A DNA stretch of 64,000 nucleotides from Doryteuthis pealeii. Its lineage: Eukaryota > Mollusca > Cephalopoda > Myopsida > Loliginidae. The stretch covers positions 21,991,906-22,055,905 of the forward strand of contig CM042179.1 of assembly GCA_023376005.1 (NCBI GenBank), written 5' to 3'. The notes beneath the pieces are model-generated. The model did not search any database. It saw only the letters and a program-made list of their open reading frames with translations, and was not told the DNA's origin. Position 1 is the first letter of the stretch; every line of letters begins with the position of its first letter. The translations under genes were made by a program, and so were the position numbers. Below, one piece after another: positions 20,196-31,754 of this stretch.

Positions 20196-21568
20196 TAATT
20201 TTTATGTTTAAAATTAATGACTTTTATATATCCAGTACAAAGCATAGCAGTACTTAGATATATAATAAAATGAAATAATAATAGATATTTGATTAAAAGA
20301 ATATTTCCTTTTCAAAACCAATGAGAACTAATCTAATATCAAAAATTATTCAAACAATTTTTTTTAACAAATGAAATCCAAATAGAAAATAATGTTTGTT
20401 AAATTTTAAAATACTGGAGAAATGAGATCATAGTTCTTAAAGATAATGGATAATCAGGAAGTTTTATTTGTTTATCTTTTTTACAAGTAAAGGAGTACTT
20501 AAGTATTTGAGAAAGATAAATATATTTCTAAGAGTAAAGTAAACACTTTATCAAAATGTTGAATTGTAGGATTATCAGACTTCTTGTTGACAGATGCAAC
20601 AGCCAATAAAAAGGCTTTGCAAATCAGAAACATAACCATATTAATCATCTGCCTATAATTTCAAGAGTTATTTAAACTGTTGATTACATACTTCTTGTTA
20701 AACATAACATTTCAATAGAACCATTCTACCAGCATTCTTTAGGTATACAATCAATATGGAAAGAGAAGCAAGTATTCATTTTGGAGGGATAGGAAAAAAC
20801 AAGACACTTAAAAATTAAAAATAATAATAAAAAAAAAAAGATCAGACAAATCCATTATATTGAACTCACAGCAATCCATGTAATTCAAGCAGTTCCATCG
20901 ATGTTATTTCTAATTCTTTTCTTTGTTAAGCAAAGAAATCCAAAATTCATTATAATTCATTTATACCTGTAGTTACAAAGCTAATTTATACAGTTTCTGT
21001 TAATTTTCTTACACAACAGAAATGCTTCCAACTATTACTTTGATCTTATCCAAGAGGAGGTAGGAGTGATTTCTTATTTCTAGATTATGATCTACTTTAG
21101 AAGATTTTTATACTCCACCTTTAAATTTATGGCTTTCATAGACTGGCTTATTTTCCCCTTATTTGCATAGGATGTATAATCTTTGGTTATATACTTCTCT
21201 CATGAGATACCAATATTAGTAGGTTTTGATGAATGGTCGTACTATTAAAAAACACTTTTAGGTTATTACATCTACAAATCCTTCAAGATCTGTTCTGGTT
21301 TAGGATTGGTCTAAACAGTACACCAGTCCTCATTTCTTTTTCTTCTGTTGGATACCATTTGGGGGAGTTACTCCCCGCCCCCCCCCAAAAAAAACACATT
21401 GAATGGATGTGGCAAAGCTTTGTAGTATTAATAATACCAGCAAAAGGAATGAGATCAATAGTTTAAAAACTCTTGTAATGTTCATTAAAAAAAACAAAAA
21501 AACAAAAAAAAAAAAAACAGTTGAATCTCTTAATTAAATTCATGAATTTTCTATAATGGTTTACTTAC

Positions 21569-21664
21569 TGATCCTTTTTTGCCAGGAAAACTGAAAAATT
21601 CATCAGGACCATGTCTCTGTGGCATCTGTCGAAGAACTGTCAATAACTTCACAGAATTTCTGGT
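21569..21664 (-). CDS. NBEA: Neurobeachin exon (32 codons), linker before the lectin-like domain
   Basis: Acceptor ATTTTTTTCAG and donor GTAAGT. It encodes [20 protein letters not shown] and [12 protein letters not shown]. The family motif is VKLLSVL-x-x-MPQR-x-GPD-x-FF-x-FPG, and it precedes ...PPI-x-x-WPYQNG, which is the next exon. 96 nt, phase 0. The KKGS end lacks the AAAI-type residues of vertebrate copies. Confidence 0.94.
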
Positions 21665-21789
21665 CTGAAAAAATATCAAAATTAAATTTTGATTACAACT
21701 CAAGCAAAATAAAAATCATTTCCTTTCTTCACTCTTTAAAACATATTATGTCAACCAAAAGCTCCTGTGAGTTCTAGTAGAAATAACAT

Positions 21790-22035
21790 CACGCTTACAG
21801 TCTTTCTTCCTACTTAGATTGCTGCTGTTTGCTGGCAAAAAAAACAAGCTCCTTTTATACTGTCGGCATAATTTGCATGGGCGACGCTATACTCACGCCA
21901 CGAACGAGACAGAACGCGACCACACCTTATAAATCTGCTCGTCAATGGCAACTATGCTTCTTTAGCTTAGTTCAGGCAAAACCGGACAAGCTAAGCAGAT
22001 GCATGTCGCCGAAGGTAAGTCAGCTCATTCATCAC
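21790..22035. other. Unclassified CpG-containing island
   Basis: Unlike its AT-rich surroundings this stretch contains CGACGC, CGCCACGAACGAGACAGAACGCGACC and GTCGCCGAAG|GTAAGTCAG, with TTATAAAT near 21938. On the plus strand the last phrase is a perfect splice donor. It could be an antisense first exon, part of an LTR, or an unrecognised repeat. The 80-codon plus frame has no domain I know. Confidence 0.3.
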
Positions 22036-22424
22036 AGCTCCATTCTGTTTTTGCCTTTTTTCATTAGATAATATTAAGAGCATTTAGTTTTGTTCAATTT
22101 CATTTAAAAAGATTGCATTGATTGTGATTACATTTTTAACATACAAGAAATAATGATAATGAATGAAAGACAGATTCATAAGTAGAAAAAAATGATGGTT
22201 TTATTTAAAGAAGGGAAGAGCTAATGGCTTCTACCAAAACTGACAGTTAAACTTCAAACTGTGTGGGACCAGGTAATTTGTTCCTCTAATCAGGTATCAT
22301 AGCAACCTTTCTTCTCTTTTCCATTTTTTTCCCACAATGCACTATGCCTTAACAAGAGGTCACTCACTGACTTTACTGACCAACAGGAGCTACTCTGGAT
22401 GTTTTTTAAGGTGACCTAACACCT

Positions 22425-22685
22425 TTCTGTTTGAGTATTTTGACCATATGACCTTAAGGCACCCCTTTTTGATCTCAATTAAGAAAGGACATGTTTTTCA
22501 TTTACACCGTCAATATCTGGTTGTTCTAACAGATGATTTTTAGATTTTTTTTTTAAATTATAAAATTAACCCCTAACTAACCCTAACAAACAACCGGATA
22601 TTGGTGGTGTAAATGAAAAACATGTCCTTTCTTAATCGAGATTAAAAAGGGGTGCCTTTAGGTCATATGGTCCGAGTATTTAACT
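22425..22685. mobile_element. Foldback MITE, ~95-bp arms
   Basis: GAGTATTTTGACCATATGACC ... GGCACCCCTTTTTGATCTCAATTAAGAAAGGACATG ... CAATATCTGGTTGTT is mirrored by AACAACCGGATATTGG ... CATGTCCTTTCTTAATCGAGATTAAAAAGGGGTGCC ... GGTCATATGGTCCGAGTATTTAA. The centre includes CCCTAACTAACCCTAAC. Arm identity is high (about nine in ten bases by eye), so it is fairly young. Confidence 0.78.
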
Positions 22686-23469
22686 GTACTGAGCACTCTT
22701 GGGTTTAACTGAGAGGTACACTCTAGTGCAATTGTGTTTTGGCAAGTTCCTGGGAGATCTTTCTTTACTACCATTTGCATTTGTCTGTACAAGAGTTGAC
22801 AGAGATGACAATTTGAATGTGTCCATTAACAAGTCAAATGGAATGGTTGGCATATTATCAACTATACTATTCCTGGTGTATCAGGGACGTATTTCTTATC
22901 AGAATTGATTTCCAACTTACATGTCATAGATCAAATGTCCTTTTATTCTGTGGATGTCCAGGCCTGTAATTTCTAGCAAACACTGGTCTACCCTCTGAGA
23001 ATTTTTTCCCTTTATCTTGGTTTATGTTTTGCCTTTGTTGCTGTTTTGGTGGATTAAGGTGTCCAAGTGTGGTACAGAGATTTCATCCCATAAGTGCCTC
23101 TCCACTGGTGAGAGGCCATTTTTTTTTTTTTTACTGAAGAATAATGGGGGGGGAAGGGGAGATGAAGAATAATCAAACTAATTTCCGATTACCGTCGAAT
23201 TGGGAAGACATGCAACAAGCAGTTGTAACTTAATACAAACCCGTCTCGTTGAAATTCTACTGCAGAATGACAAGGTATTTATAAAACTCCACAATATCAT
23301 TGAAACCAAGCAGCCAATCAGAACTCAAGGAATGGAATCACCCAAATGCATGAATGGATCATTTTTGATTTCTATAAATACAAACTGTCTTGGACACTGC
23401 TTGAGTTGTGGTTAGCTAGTTGCTGTTATTCAAACCAACAGTAGACTAAGTGATCTCAATAACTGCATC

Positions 23470-24420
23470 ATTAAATATTGTTTGATATGAAAGGAGGAAT
23501 GCATGTATAATCTCCTCTGCTGCTATTCCCTTCTACTTTGCTTTGAGCAGAGCACATTTAAATGTATTAACAAAACATTCTGCTTGACCATTGGATGATG
23601 TGTGATAGCATGGTGACCAGACATGTGTGATACAACATGAACTTCAGAAGTGCTGGAATGACTTGGAAGTGAACTGTGTTCCATTGTCCGAAACTAACGT
23701 CTCAGACAGGCCATGTTTACTAGCTATTTAAGTATGGTAATCATCAAACGGCTGTCTGTATTTTGCATCAGAAAGATTTCTGACCATCCACAACTACCAG
23801 AAAGCTAAAACTATTGATAGGGCCGCAAAATCTACATATACCCGCTATTGGTTGCTCTGGGTACGTCCAGTGTGAGTCAATAATCCAAGATTAATTTTTC
23901 TGTGCTTCTCTGCAAAGGACAATTCTTGACTGTCTTTTTGATGTCAGACTCTACATTCAGCCAGTGCACCACACTGTCGGCTATTTTTTCATCCGATTGA
24001 TATCAGAATGTCTTAAATGTAGTTTTTTTGATGACCCTGGTGGAGTTCCATGATGCCCGCTAGGGCACCATACATGGGGTAGTGGACTATCGCTAGTCTC
24101 ATGTCAGTACTCATCATGAATGTGTATCTTATTGGTGTAACTTTGTTTACGTTGTATTCTACTGTTATCCATGTGCTGTGTTATTAAATGTTTGTCTATT
24201 AACCTTTGTCGGAGTTATTTGCATTTAAAGCATGTTGAACTTTACACCATCCTTACAACAGCTTTCCTGAGCTTAATGGGAATACAACATGATCCCCAAA
24301 CATCAGACAATCATCAATGATGGATATCACTGCATTGTTTAAACCGTTGTAGGTTTCCTGTGAGATCCGGAAGCCTTGAATGTCCAAGAGATCAGCAAAC
24401 TTTTTGGATCATTGGATCTT
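23470..24420 (-). pseudogene. Ty3/gypsy-type pol remnant, integrase region
   Basis: Minus-strand translation gives, from high to low coordinate, a zinc-binding-side stretch (YNGLNNAVISIIDDCLMFGD, then HVVFPLS, about 24240-24360) and a core beginning (LTLDVPRATNSGYM-like, YVDFAALS, about 23830-23890). Next come LVSDNGTQFTSKSFQHF (about 23640-23700) and SSNGQAECFVNTFKCALLKAK (about 23520-23590). D-N-G-T-Q-F and S-N-G-Q-A-E-x-F-V-x-x-F-K are the integrase catalytic-core motifs. Several stops make it non-functional, and no LTRs were identified around it. Confidence 0.88.
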
Positions 24421-24984
24421 ATTGTTTTATGTCTACCCATGGCAATGCAGCAGCACATGATACAGGTTATTTGGGTTGGAAAACAGGCTCAGTGGATGGT
24501 TTGAGTGCAAGTATAACTTCAGCTTGGGTGCAGTATCCCCAGATTGTTCATGGACACTAGAGAGTATTTAATTCATAGTCAAAATCATTAATACATAGAA
24601 TAAAGAACAACCCTGTATTATATATACTGAGCTGAAGAGCTGGATATTGCAAACAAAATAGAGTGGAATGTCAAGAAGACCCAGTTTTGTAACAGCTGTT
24701 CATATCAGCATGCATTTTTTCATTATTGTAAAAAAAAAAAAAATACATATTTTTGCTTATTGATTATAATATTAAAGATAAAATAAAACAAGCAATATTT
24801 TTTTGTTATACTATTCTTTTTATTTCCTAAAAATGTAAACTGCAACTCAAATGAAAGAAAAGATTTGTACAGTTTATGGAGTAGATGCTGTGAGAGATCA
24901 AACATGTCAAAAATGGTTTGTAAAGTTTTATACAATGAGATTTATCATTGAACAATGCTCCAAAAGTAGATCAATTGATCTTGA

Positions 24985-25600
24985 TTTGGTTTGGTTTACG
25001 GCATATCAACCTCAGTGCGTCATTTAATGCCGATAAAGTTTTGAAATAAATTCATTCTTAATGCATAATACAATTTTGTTTATCAACTCATGTTTTTCTA
25101 TTTAACCCATAGATGGGACCCTAACAGGTACTACCACTCCGGGTCAGAGTGGACCAGGGTAATGGTGATGAAGGGGTGCTCCACATTCCCCAAACCTCCA
25201 GAACTGGAACCTCACCATCAGATAGAGTTTAATGTCATTCCCAGGACATGTAGACCCTCAGCCACCGCCTTCTAGTACCCATATGATAAAAAGGGTTGGG
25301 GGTTGCCATAAGGGCAATAGGGTTGGGGCAATCATATAAGTGCTAGGTCTTGATGTGACCAGCCAATTGATTGGAGGGGGCCTCTCCGACCGCCCGTCTA
25401 GCCTAAGTAAGGACCAAAGTGAAGTGTTGCAGGTCATGGACTGTTCATCCACCAAGACTCCATCCTTAAGCATCACGGGTTGCCACCCACGGCCAACAGG
25501 TGGCCCCATTTGGGTGAATCTTACCCCTCTGCAGAGGTGCAGTTGGTGCATTCTAACGCCCCAGCCGACAGGGCGGGGATATTACTGATCCATCACTTTC
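24985..25600 (-). mobile_element. Short retroelement family 3, longest copy
   Basis: The 3' tail at the left (GGCATTAAATGACGCACTGAGGTTGATATGCCGTAAACCAAACC on the minus strand) and the family body match 9040-9447. This copy extends ~240 bp further 5': CCCTGTCGGCTGGGGCGTTAGAATGCACCAACTGCACC...GGGGTAAGATTCACCC. The 5' head has an A-box-like CCCTGTCGGCTGG, and the same head is at 38900. The two frames of 82 and 97 codons across it are coincidental. Confidence 0.8.
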
Positions 25601-25889
25601 CTAAAAACAAAGAATCAACCACAGTATAATATGCTCAAGTAGTATATTCAAGCGTATCTATCTACTAATATTAATGCTAAATATTTTACTGATAATCCTA
25701 CTGACTCCAGTGGACAAGTGTGTTTACACACCCAAAACTTACAGTCATGTCCTGTGCCATGTAGGCATGTACTAGAAAGTAGGTCATTTTTTGTTTATAG
25801 AAATTTCCTTTTTACCACCTTAACATTGTTGGCAACCTTACGTCTATTTCAGACGATGGCGTAGTTTTTTTTTGTTTGTTTGGGGTTTT

Positions 25890-26545
25890 TTTGTTATTTT
25901 TTTCCCTCCTCACTTACAGCTACGTGAGTGGCTGAACAGACCGATCCTCGAATGGCAGTCTCTGGTGCAATGGCTGCAAACAAAAGGTGATGCTTTCTGT
26001 AGGTGTTGGGGGTGCTGCTGTTTCTCCTTTCTTTTAGCTCTCTTTTCTGTGGCAGCTTTTTTCCTCTCTTCTTCACTTCTTTTGGTTCCTTGTTTTACAA
26101 AGAGGCGCCAGGTTGCATGGTCTTCTGCACAAGCCTCCCACGTGTCTATGTCGATGCAGCATGTCTTCAGGGCTCTCTTGCAGACATCTTTGAAGCATAG
26201 GCATGGTCTCCCTGCCGGTCAGGTGCCCTCCACTAGTTCACCATACAGTAGATCTTTGGCGATGCGGCCTTTGTTCATCCTCCTGACATGACCAAGCCAG
26301 CGCAGGCGTCTCTCGCAGGTGATGGCGGGCATGCTGTTTCTGTTTGCTCATTCCAGTACTTCTGTGTTAGGCACATTGTCTTGCCAGCGGATGCGTAGAA
26401 TGCGGCGTAGGCATCTGAGGTGAAAGCTGTCCAGTTTCCTCACGTGACGTGAGTATGTGATCCAAACTTCGCTGCCGTATAGGAGAGTGCTGAGAACACA
26501 CGCTCTGTAGACGCGCATTTTAACATAACAATTAGATAAATAGTT
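25890..26545 (-). pseudogene. Non-LTR retrotransposon ORF2 C-terminus with zinc-finger end
   Basis: Minus-strand translation reads, from 26545 down: MRVYRACVLSTLLYGSEVW, FHLRCLRRILRIRWQDNVPN, TEVLE (to about 26350). In other frames it continues RRLRWLGHVRRM, LLYGELVEGTRPAGRPCLCF, KDVCKRALKTCCIDIDTWEA (about 26110-26200) and a terminal C-x2-C...H-SRSC finger (about 25915). It is the familiar C-terminal third of a mollusc LINE ORF2. One frameshift and one stop are seen. The 140-codon plus-strand frame is its antisense shadow. Confidence 0.85.
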
Positions 26546-26552
26546 ATACATA

Positions 26553-26620
26553 TCTTATTATAATGGAGATTGTCTGTGTTTTTTGTCTGTAACCGAAACT
26601 ATATGACTACTCAATGGAGG
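26553..26620 (+). mobile_element. Helitron 5' end fragment
   Basis: TCTTATTATAATGGAGATTG ... CTGTAACCGAAACTATATGACTA is the same 5' terminus as at 27262. It is cut off after ~65 bp by the SINE at 26620. Confidence 0.7.
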
Positions 26621-26895
26621 CGCGTGGTCTAATGGTTAGAATCGGGTAAATGGACTCGTCGATCCGAGTTCAATTCCTGGATGAAACTGCTTGCATTTCA
26701 CATAGCCCTAATACCATTGGGAAAGGTATGAATCCAAATCTCCCTCCAGTTATAGGTGAATAGCAGGGCAGACTGGGCTCTTTAACCATGGCTACATAAC
26801 CAGTCTAGTAGAAAGAAAAATCTGTATTCAAACCCATTAAACTCCACTTAAGAAATTGACTGTGTTGCATCCTGCTTGTTTAAATAATTTACAAG
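26620..26895 (+). mobile_element. SINE family 2, full-length, plus
   Basis: Head GGCGCGTGGTCTAATGGTTAGAAT (A-box-like) and GAGTTCAATTCCTGG (B box), then TTGCATTTCACATAGCCCTAATACC, GGGCAGACTGGGCTCTTTAACC, and the tail CTCCACTTAAGAAATTGAC. It shows the tRNA-like head of this family best. Confidence 0.87.
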
Positions 26896-27261
26896 GAAGA
26901 ATTTTAACAGTTTTGGTAAGGTGTACATTTTTTAAACTTACATGAATAATACCTAAAGTTATTTTAAAATATATTATTTGAGGCAGAATTAAGGTTAGTC
27001 TAACTCAAGTAGGAATGTACAAAATGCAGATCTAAATAAGTGTGCATCTTCTTGAAAAACTATTTTAAAATAACAAAAATGGATAATTATCATGACACAG
27101 GATATGACTTTAAGTTTTGGGTGATGGATCAGTAATATCCTTTTCTGATCATCTATTATTTGAAGTAAAAAGTTGTTTTTTCAACACTTAGAATAAAAAT
27201 TTAATCTAAGCACTAAATAATTAATAGTCATCATTGAGGCAGCCTAATGTTTTCTTTTATA

Positions 27262-28149
27262 TCTTATTATAATGGAGATTGTGGGTTTGTCTGTCTAACC
27301 GAAACTATATTACTATACAAGTCACAATTCCTTTTAGTTATTTACATCACATTCTCTATGATTTTATTTTTAATTTAAACTTCAATTATTAATAAAGTTG
27401 TTTTACATCATTAAGACTGTTGATCTACATAGTATTTACCGCGTACCCCACTTGTACAGGTCAGCACAAAATAGCCGAGACTCATGGGGTGGCAGGTGAA
27501 AATTGCGTCGATCCCGTCGGCATTCCCCCTCAAAGGGGGGGGGCCTCAGGCACTGGGCAATAAACCCAGCCCTGCCCCTTTAAATCGAGGGGCAGGTGTT
27601 GCCTGGGATGGCCCCCTGGGATTGACGCTGTTAATTATAGCAATGGTCCAGAGGCCGAAGCCACTGTTGGCCAGATTTACATACTAATAACATGCAATTG
27701 TATTTATATATACAACAAAATGGCGGATTACAGTGTGAATTGGAAGGCTAATTTGCATATTGATCTTAAAAATTTGATTTTAATAAATATATGCATAGTA
27801 TTATTGATTTCTAATTTTTTGGTTTTATCTTATTGAATATGAGCAAAAATCTCTTCAATAAATCTTAAAAGAAATCCATTAACAAGAAGAAATAACTGTA
27901 ATATTATTCTTTACTTCCTATTTTAACTAAAAAGTTAAATTAGGAAAATTTACCAATGAAAGACGGGAGTAATGGAAAATGATGGAAGAGTTAGTTTCAA
28001 AGTTGTTCTATTTTTCAATCATACCCCCTCTGTTCCAGATCTTTTTATCTGCATTCTTATACAGTTTCATTAGCCTTTCTAATTTAATATGATATTTTAT
28101 TATATTAAAATTTAAATACTTGCACCCGGAGGGTGCATATATTTGCTAG
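27262..28149 (+). mobile_element. Non-autonomous Helitron, complete ends
   Basis: Begins TCTTATTATAATGGAGATTGT and ends with hairpin GCACCCGGAGGGTGC (28122-28136), a short spacer and TTGCTAG|T. These are the 5'-TC, 3' hairpin and CTRR-T hallmarks of Helitrons. It has no Rep-helicase frame. A foreign GC-rich module (27430-27670) is nested inside. Its 3' half recurs at 10708-11165 and the same architecture at 39673-40063. Confidence 0.85.
27430..27670 (-). mobile_element. GC-rich inverted-repeat module nested in the Helitron
   Basis: Reverse-orientation relative of 14835-15125. The core 27505-27628 is bounded by GCGTCGATCCC and GGGATTGACGC and contains CCCCTCAAAGGGGG, GGGCAATAAACCCAGCCCTGCCCC and CGAGGGGCAGG. 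Homology extends outside the inverted repeat on both sides (CAGGTGGGGTA...-like and GCTTCGGCCTCTGGACC), so the unit is larger than the hairpin. Confidence 0.65.
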
Positions 28150-28194
28150 TTTGATATAAAGAACAATTCAAAGCTAATGTATTAAAAAAAGGAA

Positions 28195-28640
28195 AAACAT
28201 ATCTGTTACATATAACGTAATTTTTTTATTGTTTTAAATAATTTTTCGATGAATTGTTTATTATTTTTAAATAATTTTTATTTATTTATTATTTTATATT
28301 ATTATTTTATAATAATTATTATTATAATTTTAATTTTATAATTATTATTTTATAATTTTATAATTATTATTTTATAATAATTATTATTATAATTTTATAA
28401 TTTTAATTTTATAATTATTTTATAATTTTATTATTTTATTTATTTTTAAATAATTTTTATTTATTTATTTATTATTTTATTTATTTTTAAATAATTTTTA
28501 TTTATTTTTAAATAATTTTTATTTATTTTTAAATAATTTTTATTTATTTTTAAATAATTTTTATTTATTTTTAAATAATTTTGTTTTGATGAATTGTTTA
28601 TTATTTTTAAATAATTTTTCAATGAATTGTTTATTATTTT
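28195..28640. repeat. AT-only tandem array (TTTTTATTTATTTTTAAATAA)n
   Basis: About 440 bp composed almost only of A and T. Locally regular units of ~21 bp (28480-28580) merge into ATTATTTTATAATTTT variants. Nothing coding. Confidence 0.9.
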
Positions 28641-28659
28641 TCATATACTTCCCACTAAA

Positions 28660-29010
28660 ATATAAGTCTTTCATAATTATTTACAGTAATAGAGGATGTC
28701 AGTAATAATTATTTACATCAATAAGTGATATCATTGATAATTATTAACACTAATAATGGACGCCATTTTTTTTTTGCAATATGTTAGTAATAATCATTTA
28801 CAGTAATGATTATTTATAGCAATAAGTGAGGTCATTAATAATCGTTTACAGTAATAAGTGATGTCATTAATAACCATTTACAGTAATAAGTGATGTCAGT
28901 AATGATTACTTATAGCAATAATAGCATTAATAATCATAACTTATTTAATGAAATAAGAAATGACATTAATAATGATTTAAAGTAATAATAATAGATGTCA
29001 ATTATAATTG
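28660..29010. repeat. Decayed tandem repeat, ~35-40-bp unit
   Basis: Repeated phrases AATAATCATTTACAGTAATAAGTGATGTCATT with substitutions, about nine units. Distinct from the AT array just before it. Confidence 0.75.
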
Positions 29011-29208
29011 TTATTATTAAGGGAAGTACTTGATATAGCAAAGATAAAAGATATGTAAAAAGTACCCCAAGTGAACTTTGACAATCACATAGGCAAGAAA
29101 CTGACAGTTACGAAACTCAGTTAACTGTGTCTATACTATACCTAATTCAGACATATATGCTCTATCAGCGATATTGAGCAGTCTGTATTTATATATATAT
29201 CAAACTAC

Positions 29209-29212
<4 letters not shown>

Positions 29213-29260
<48 letters not shown>

Positions 29261-29485
29261 CTGTCATGGGCTGGTCTCTTGAGTCATATGCAATCCCATG
29301 GTGATAGACAACCACGTGAAAAACATGCATGTGTACAAGTTGGGGGTCTCACGTGTATTTTATGTGACAGGACATGTAAAAGCAAAGCTGGACTTCTGAG
29401 CCATTTGCGTGCTCACAACCGAACTTTGTAGAAGTGGCCTTCTTCGGTGAAGAAATGACAACCACCATATATCTATCTATCTATA
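29213..29485 (+). mobile_element. LINE 3' end with C-terminal zinc fingers, after (TA)n
   Basis: A short frame encodes WAGLLSHMQSHGDRQPRE and then CILCDRTCKSKAGLLSHLRA-H plus a few residues to a stop at about 29431. The C-x2-C-x-R-x-C-x-SKAGL-x-SH-x-R-x-H finger pair is the C-terminal signature of mollusc LINE ORF2 proteins. The UTR AGTGGCCTTCTTCGGTGAAGAAATGACAACCACC and a (TATC)n tail follow. Sequence upstream of about 29255 is replaced by (TA)n. Confidence 0.8.
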
Positions 29486-29489
29486 TATA

Positions 29490-29715
29490 TGTTTAAAATA
29501 GAAATTAGAAGGCAATTGACAATGTAATGGAATAGATGATGAAAATGATGTTTATTTACCTGTTTCCTAAATATTTTCGGGATAAAATCCCATTTTCAAA
29601 ATATATTTGAAAATGGGATTTTATCCCAAAAATATTTAGGAAATGGGATTCATTTTCATCACCTATTCCATTGTATTGTCAATTACCTTCTAATTTCTAT
29701 TTTAAACACATACAT
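29490..29715. mobile_element. Foldback, ~100-bp arms
   Basis: GTTTAAAATAGAAATTAGAAGGCAATTGACAATG ... CCTAAATATTTTCGGGATAAAATCCCATTTTCAAAATAT is mirrored by ATTTGAAAATGGGATTTTATCCCAAAAATATTTAGG ... CATTGTATTGTCAATTACCTTCTAATTTCTATTTTAAAC, with almost no loop. Flanked by (TA)-type tracts like the Penelope foldbacks. I could not find a CTGANGA core. Confidence 0.7.
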
Positions 29716-29754
29716 ACAATGCTTCAAGCAAACTATAAAACCCTTATATATATA

Positions 29755-30545
29755 TATAACAACTATAAACAAGCCACTCCCCTGACATCATTAAACAAAG
29801 ATTAGACTGTTTAGAAAAGTATTTCCAAACCACAGTGTTCAACTATACAAAATATAGGAGTGAAATATTTAATTTAAATCAGTAATACCTATAAACAAGT
29901 TGATCTCAACAGTAAGCCGAGAAAAACAACTCACCATAAAAGATTTGCTCAATACCTGGAAAGAAAAAATGGTAGAGCTGGTTAAACAACAGACCCCATG
30001 CTACTACCCCCATGACTCTGGGTTTCATGCTAATGCAATCATCAGAGGGTAAGGTGTTGATTGTAGCTATAGTGATTATCAGGAGTCAAATAAACTTGTT
30101 AAAGCAATGTTTAAATGCTTTTCAAAAAGTGCTTAACCTCAATTATGGAAAGAGTTATATCTAATATAAAAAAAAAAAACAATTATAAATGATCCACTCC
30201 CCTGAGATTGCTGTAGAAGGATTAGCCTGTTCAGAAATGTATTTCCAAAACAAGTGCTTAACTATACAGAATATAGGAGCAAAATATTTAATTTAAATTA
30301 ATAATACTTATAAACTTATGAGTTGATTTCAACAATAAGTTGAAAATAAATTTTTTTAAAACTTGGCATGAAATATCATCTGATAAGCGCATTTGCATGA
30401 AACCCAGAGTCATGGGGTAGTAGGACAGGGTCCATAAAATTGGTTGTTTAACTAGCTCTACCATTTTTTCCAGGCATTGAGCAAACCTTCCATGATGAGT
30501 TGTTTTTCTTAGCTTACTGTTAAGATCAACTTGTTTTATAGGTAT
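29755..30545. repeat. Pair of related ~350-bp blocks in mixed orientation
   Basis: 29770-29890 is repeated directly at 30185-30300 (CCACTCCCCTGA ... ATACAGAATATAGGAG...AAATATTTAATTTAAAT). In contrast, 29895-30035 (AACAAGTTGATCTCAACAGTAAGC ... GACTCTGGGTTTCATGC) is mirrored at 30395-30540. Part of the minus strand of the second block reads as LNSKLRKTTHHGRFAQCLEK, MVELVKQP, a protein remnant I do not recognise. Confidence 0.6.
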
Positions 30546-30549
30546 TATC

Positions 30550-30780
30550 AATATATATATATATGTATGTATGTATGTGGAGAAAGGTAACAAACACAGG
30601 GTGTTATGGAAACTGGATGTTTATTGTCAACAATGCAACTTTCGGTCTATTAATTAGACCATCTTCAGGACTTGGATATAGTAATTGCTTCAATGATGGA
30701 CATTCTCAAAATGCTGAAAATGGAAGGTCGTCAGTAGGGAGAGGGGTGGTTGGGGGTGGTTAGTGTATTTCCTTCTCACT
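30550..30780 (-). mobile_element. Penelope-like 3' terminus with hammerhead-like core
   Basis: The minus strand reads CAAGTCCTGAAGATGGTCTAATTAATAGACCGAAAGTTGCATTGTTGAC, i.e. CTGAAGA, a strong GGTCTA/TAGACC stem II and GAAA. It then runs to AACACCCTGTGTTTGTTACC and an (ATAC)n/(TA)n end. Stem III and stem I could not be completed. The CTGAAGA-T-GG start (extra T) is shared with 49203 and 47541. Confidence 0.6.
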
Positions 30781-31384
30781 AGATGGGGAGTGTCAGAATG
30801 GTGGATGGTGGTACCACAAGTGTTGGTCTAGAAAGTTGGATTGTTGAGGATTGGTTAACTGAGTATGTGTATGTGTGTGTGTCTGTTTAATTGTTTTTTT
30901 ATTTATGTGTTGGGGAACTGGATTTGTCATTAAGTTATATGTGTGTGGTTGATATGTATATGTATGTATGTGTGTGTGTGTGTGTGGCAAAATACAAATG
31001 TGTACACACTAAACTTCAATGTACACATATATTACTGTATCTTTTTAAGAGAAAAGCAATGTCAGCCAGAATAAATCTAGAAAAGTTAAAGTCTGTGAGT
31101 TGATATAATAAAGAGAATAATTTACTCAAAGTAAATGAAAAATTCTTCAAACACTTGAATGACAAAAATACTACTACTACTAATATAATATGATTGGAGA
31201 AAGTATAAGTAAATTAATTAAAAGTTGAAATTTCACTTTAAAATACCTTTAGTTTAAGTAAAAAAAAAATTTTTAAATGATGAAAATTTATTGCTAACAT
31301 TTAAATAGACCAAAATTATCATTCAACAAATATTGATAATATCATCATGTACATGCAGACATATATATATATATATATATATAT

Positions 31385-31636
31385 TTAAAGTCGTCAGGGT
31401 GGCCTAAAGTCGGTATCAGACAGACAGCAAGGCAGTCTATTCCCTTTTCACTAGCACTAGACCAAGGAGATTGTTTTGGCATCTGAGATGGAGTGCCACA
31501 CCTACCATCAGCTCCTAACTTTACCACACAGATCCTTGTGCTACTCATATACCTAGTTGGCGAGGGCCAGTAACGAACCAGGAACCTTGAGGTTCCTAGT
31601 CTGACACTCTACCAATTGAGCTAAACCAGCCCTATA
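31385..31636 (-). mobile_element. SINE family 1, full-length, minus
   Basis: Minus-strand head GGGCTGGTTTAGCTCAATTGG, B box CTGGTTCGTTACTGGCCC, and an end at TTTAGGCCACCCTGACGAC next to a (TA)n tract at 31361-31385. Confidence 0.87.
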
Positions 31637-31754
31637 TATTTGTTTTAAGAATATTGGATTTTATTAATTTATCCATAAGGTGTTAAATGTATCCCAACAA
31701 CCAAGCTGAAAATCATACCCTGCATAATATGCATGACTGAACATTAGAAGCAAT

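Noticed and set aside
25872..26291. 139-codon plus-strand frame as a gene
   Set aside because: It is antisense to a recognisable LINE ORF2 C-terminus on the minus strand.
26625..26690. tRNA gene at the SINE family 2 head
   Set aside because: GGTCTAATGGTTA and GTTCAATTCC are Pol III boxes, but the sequence continues into the SINE body and recurs with it.
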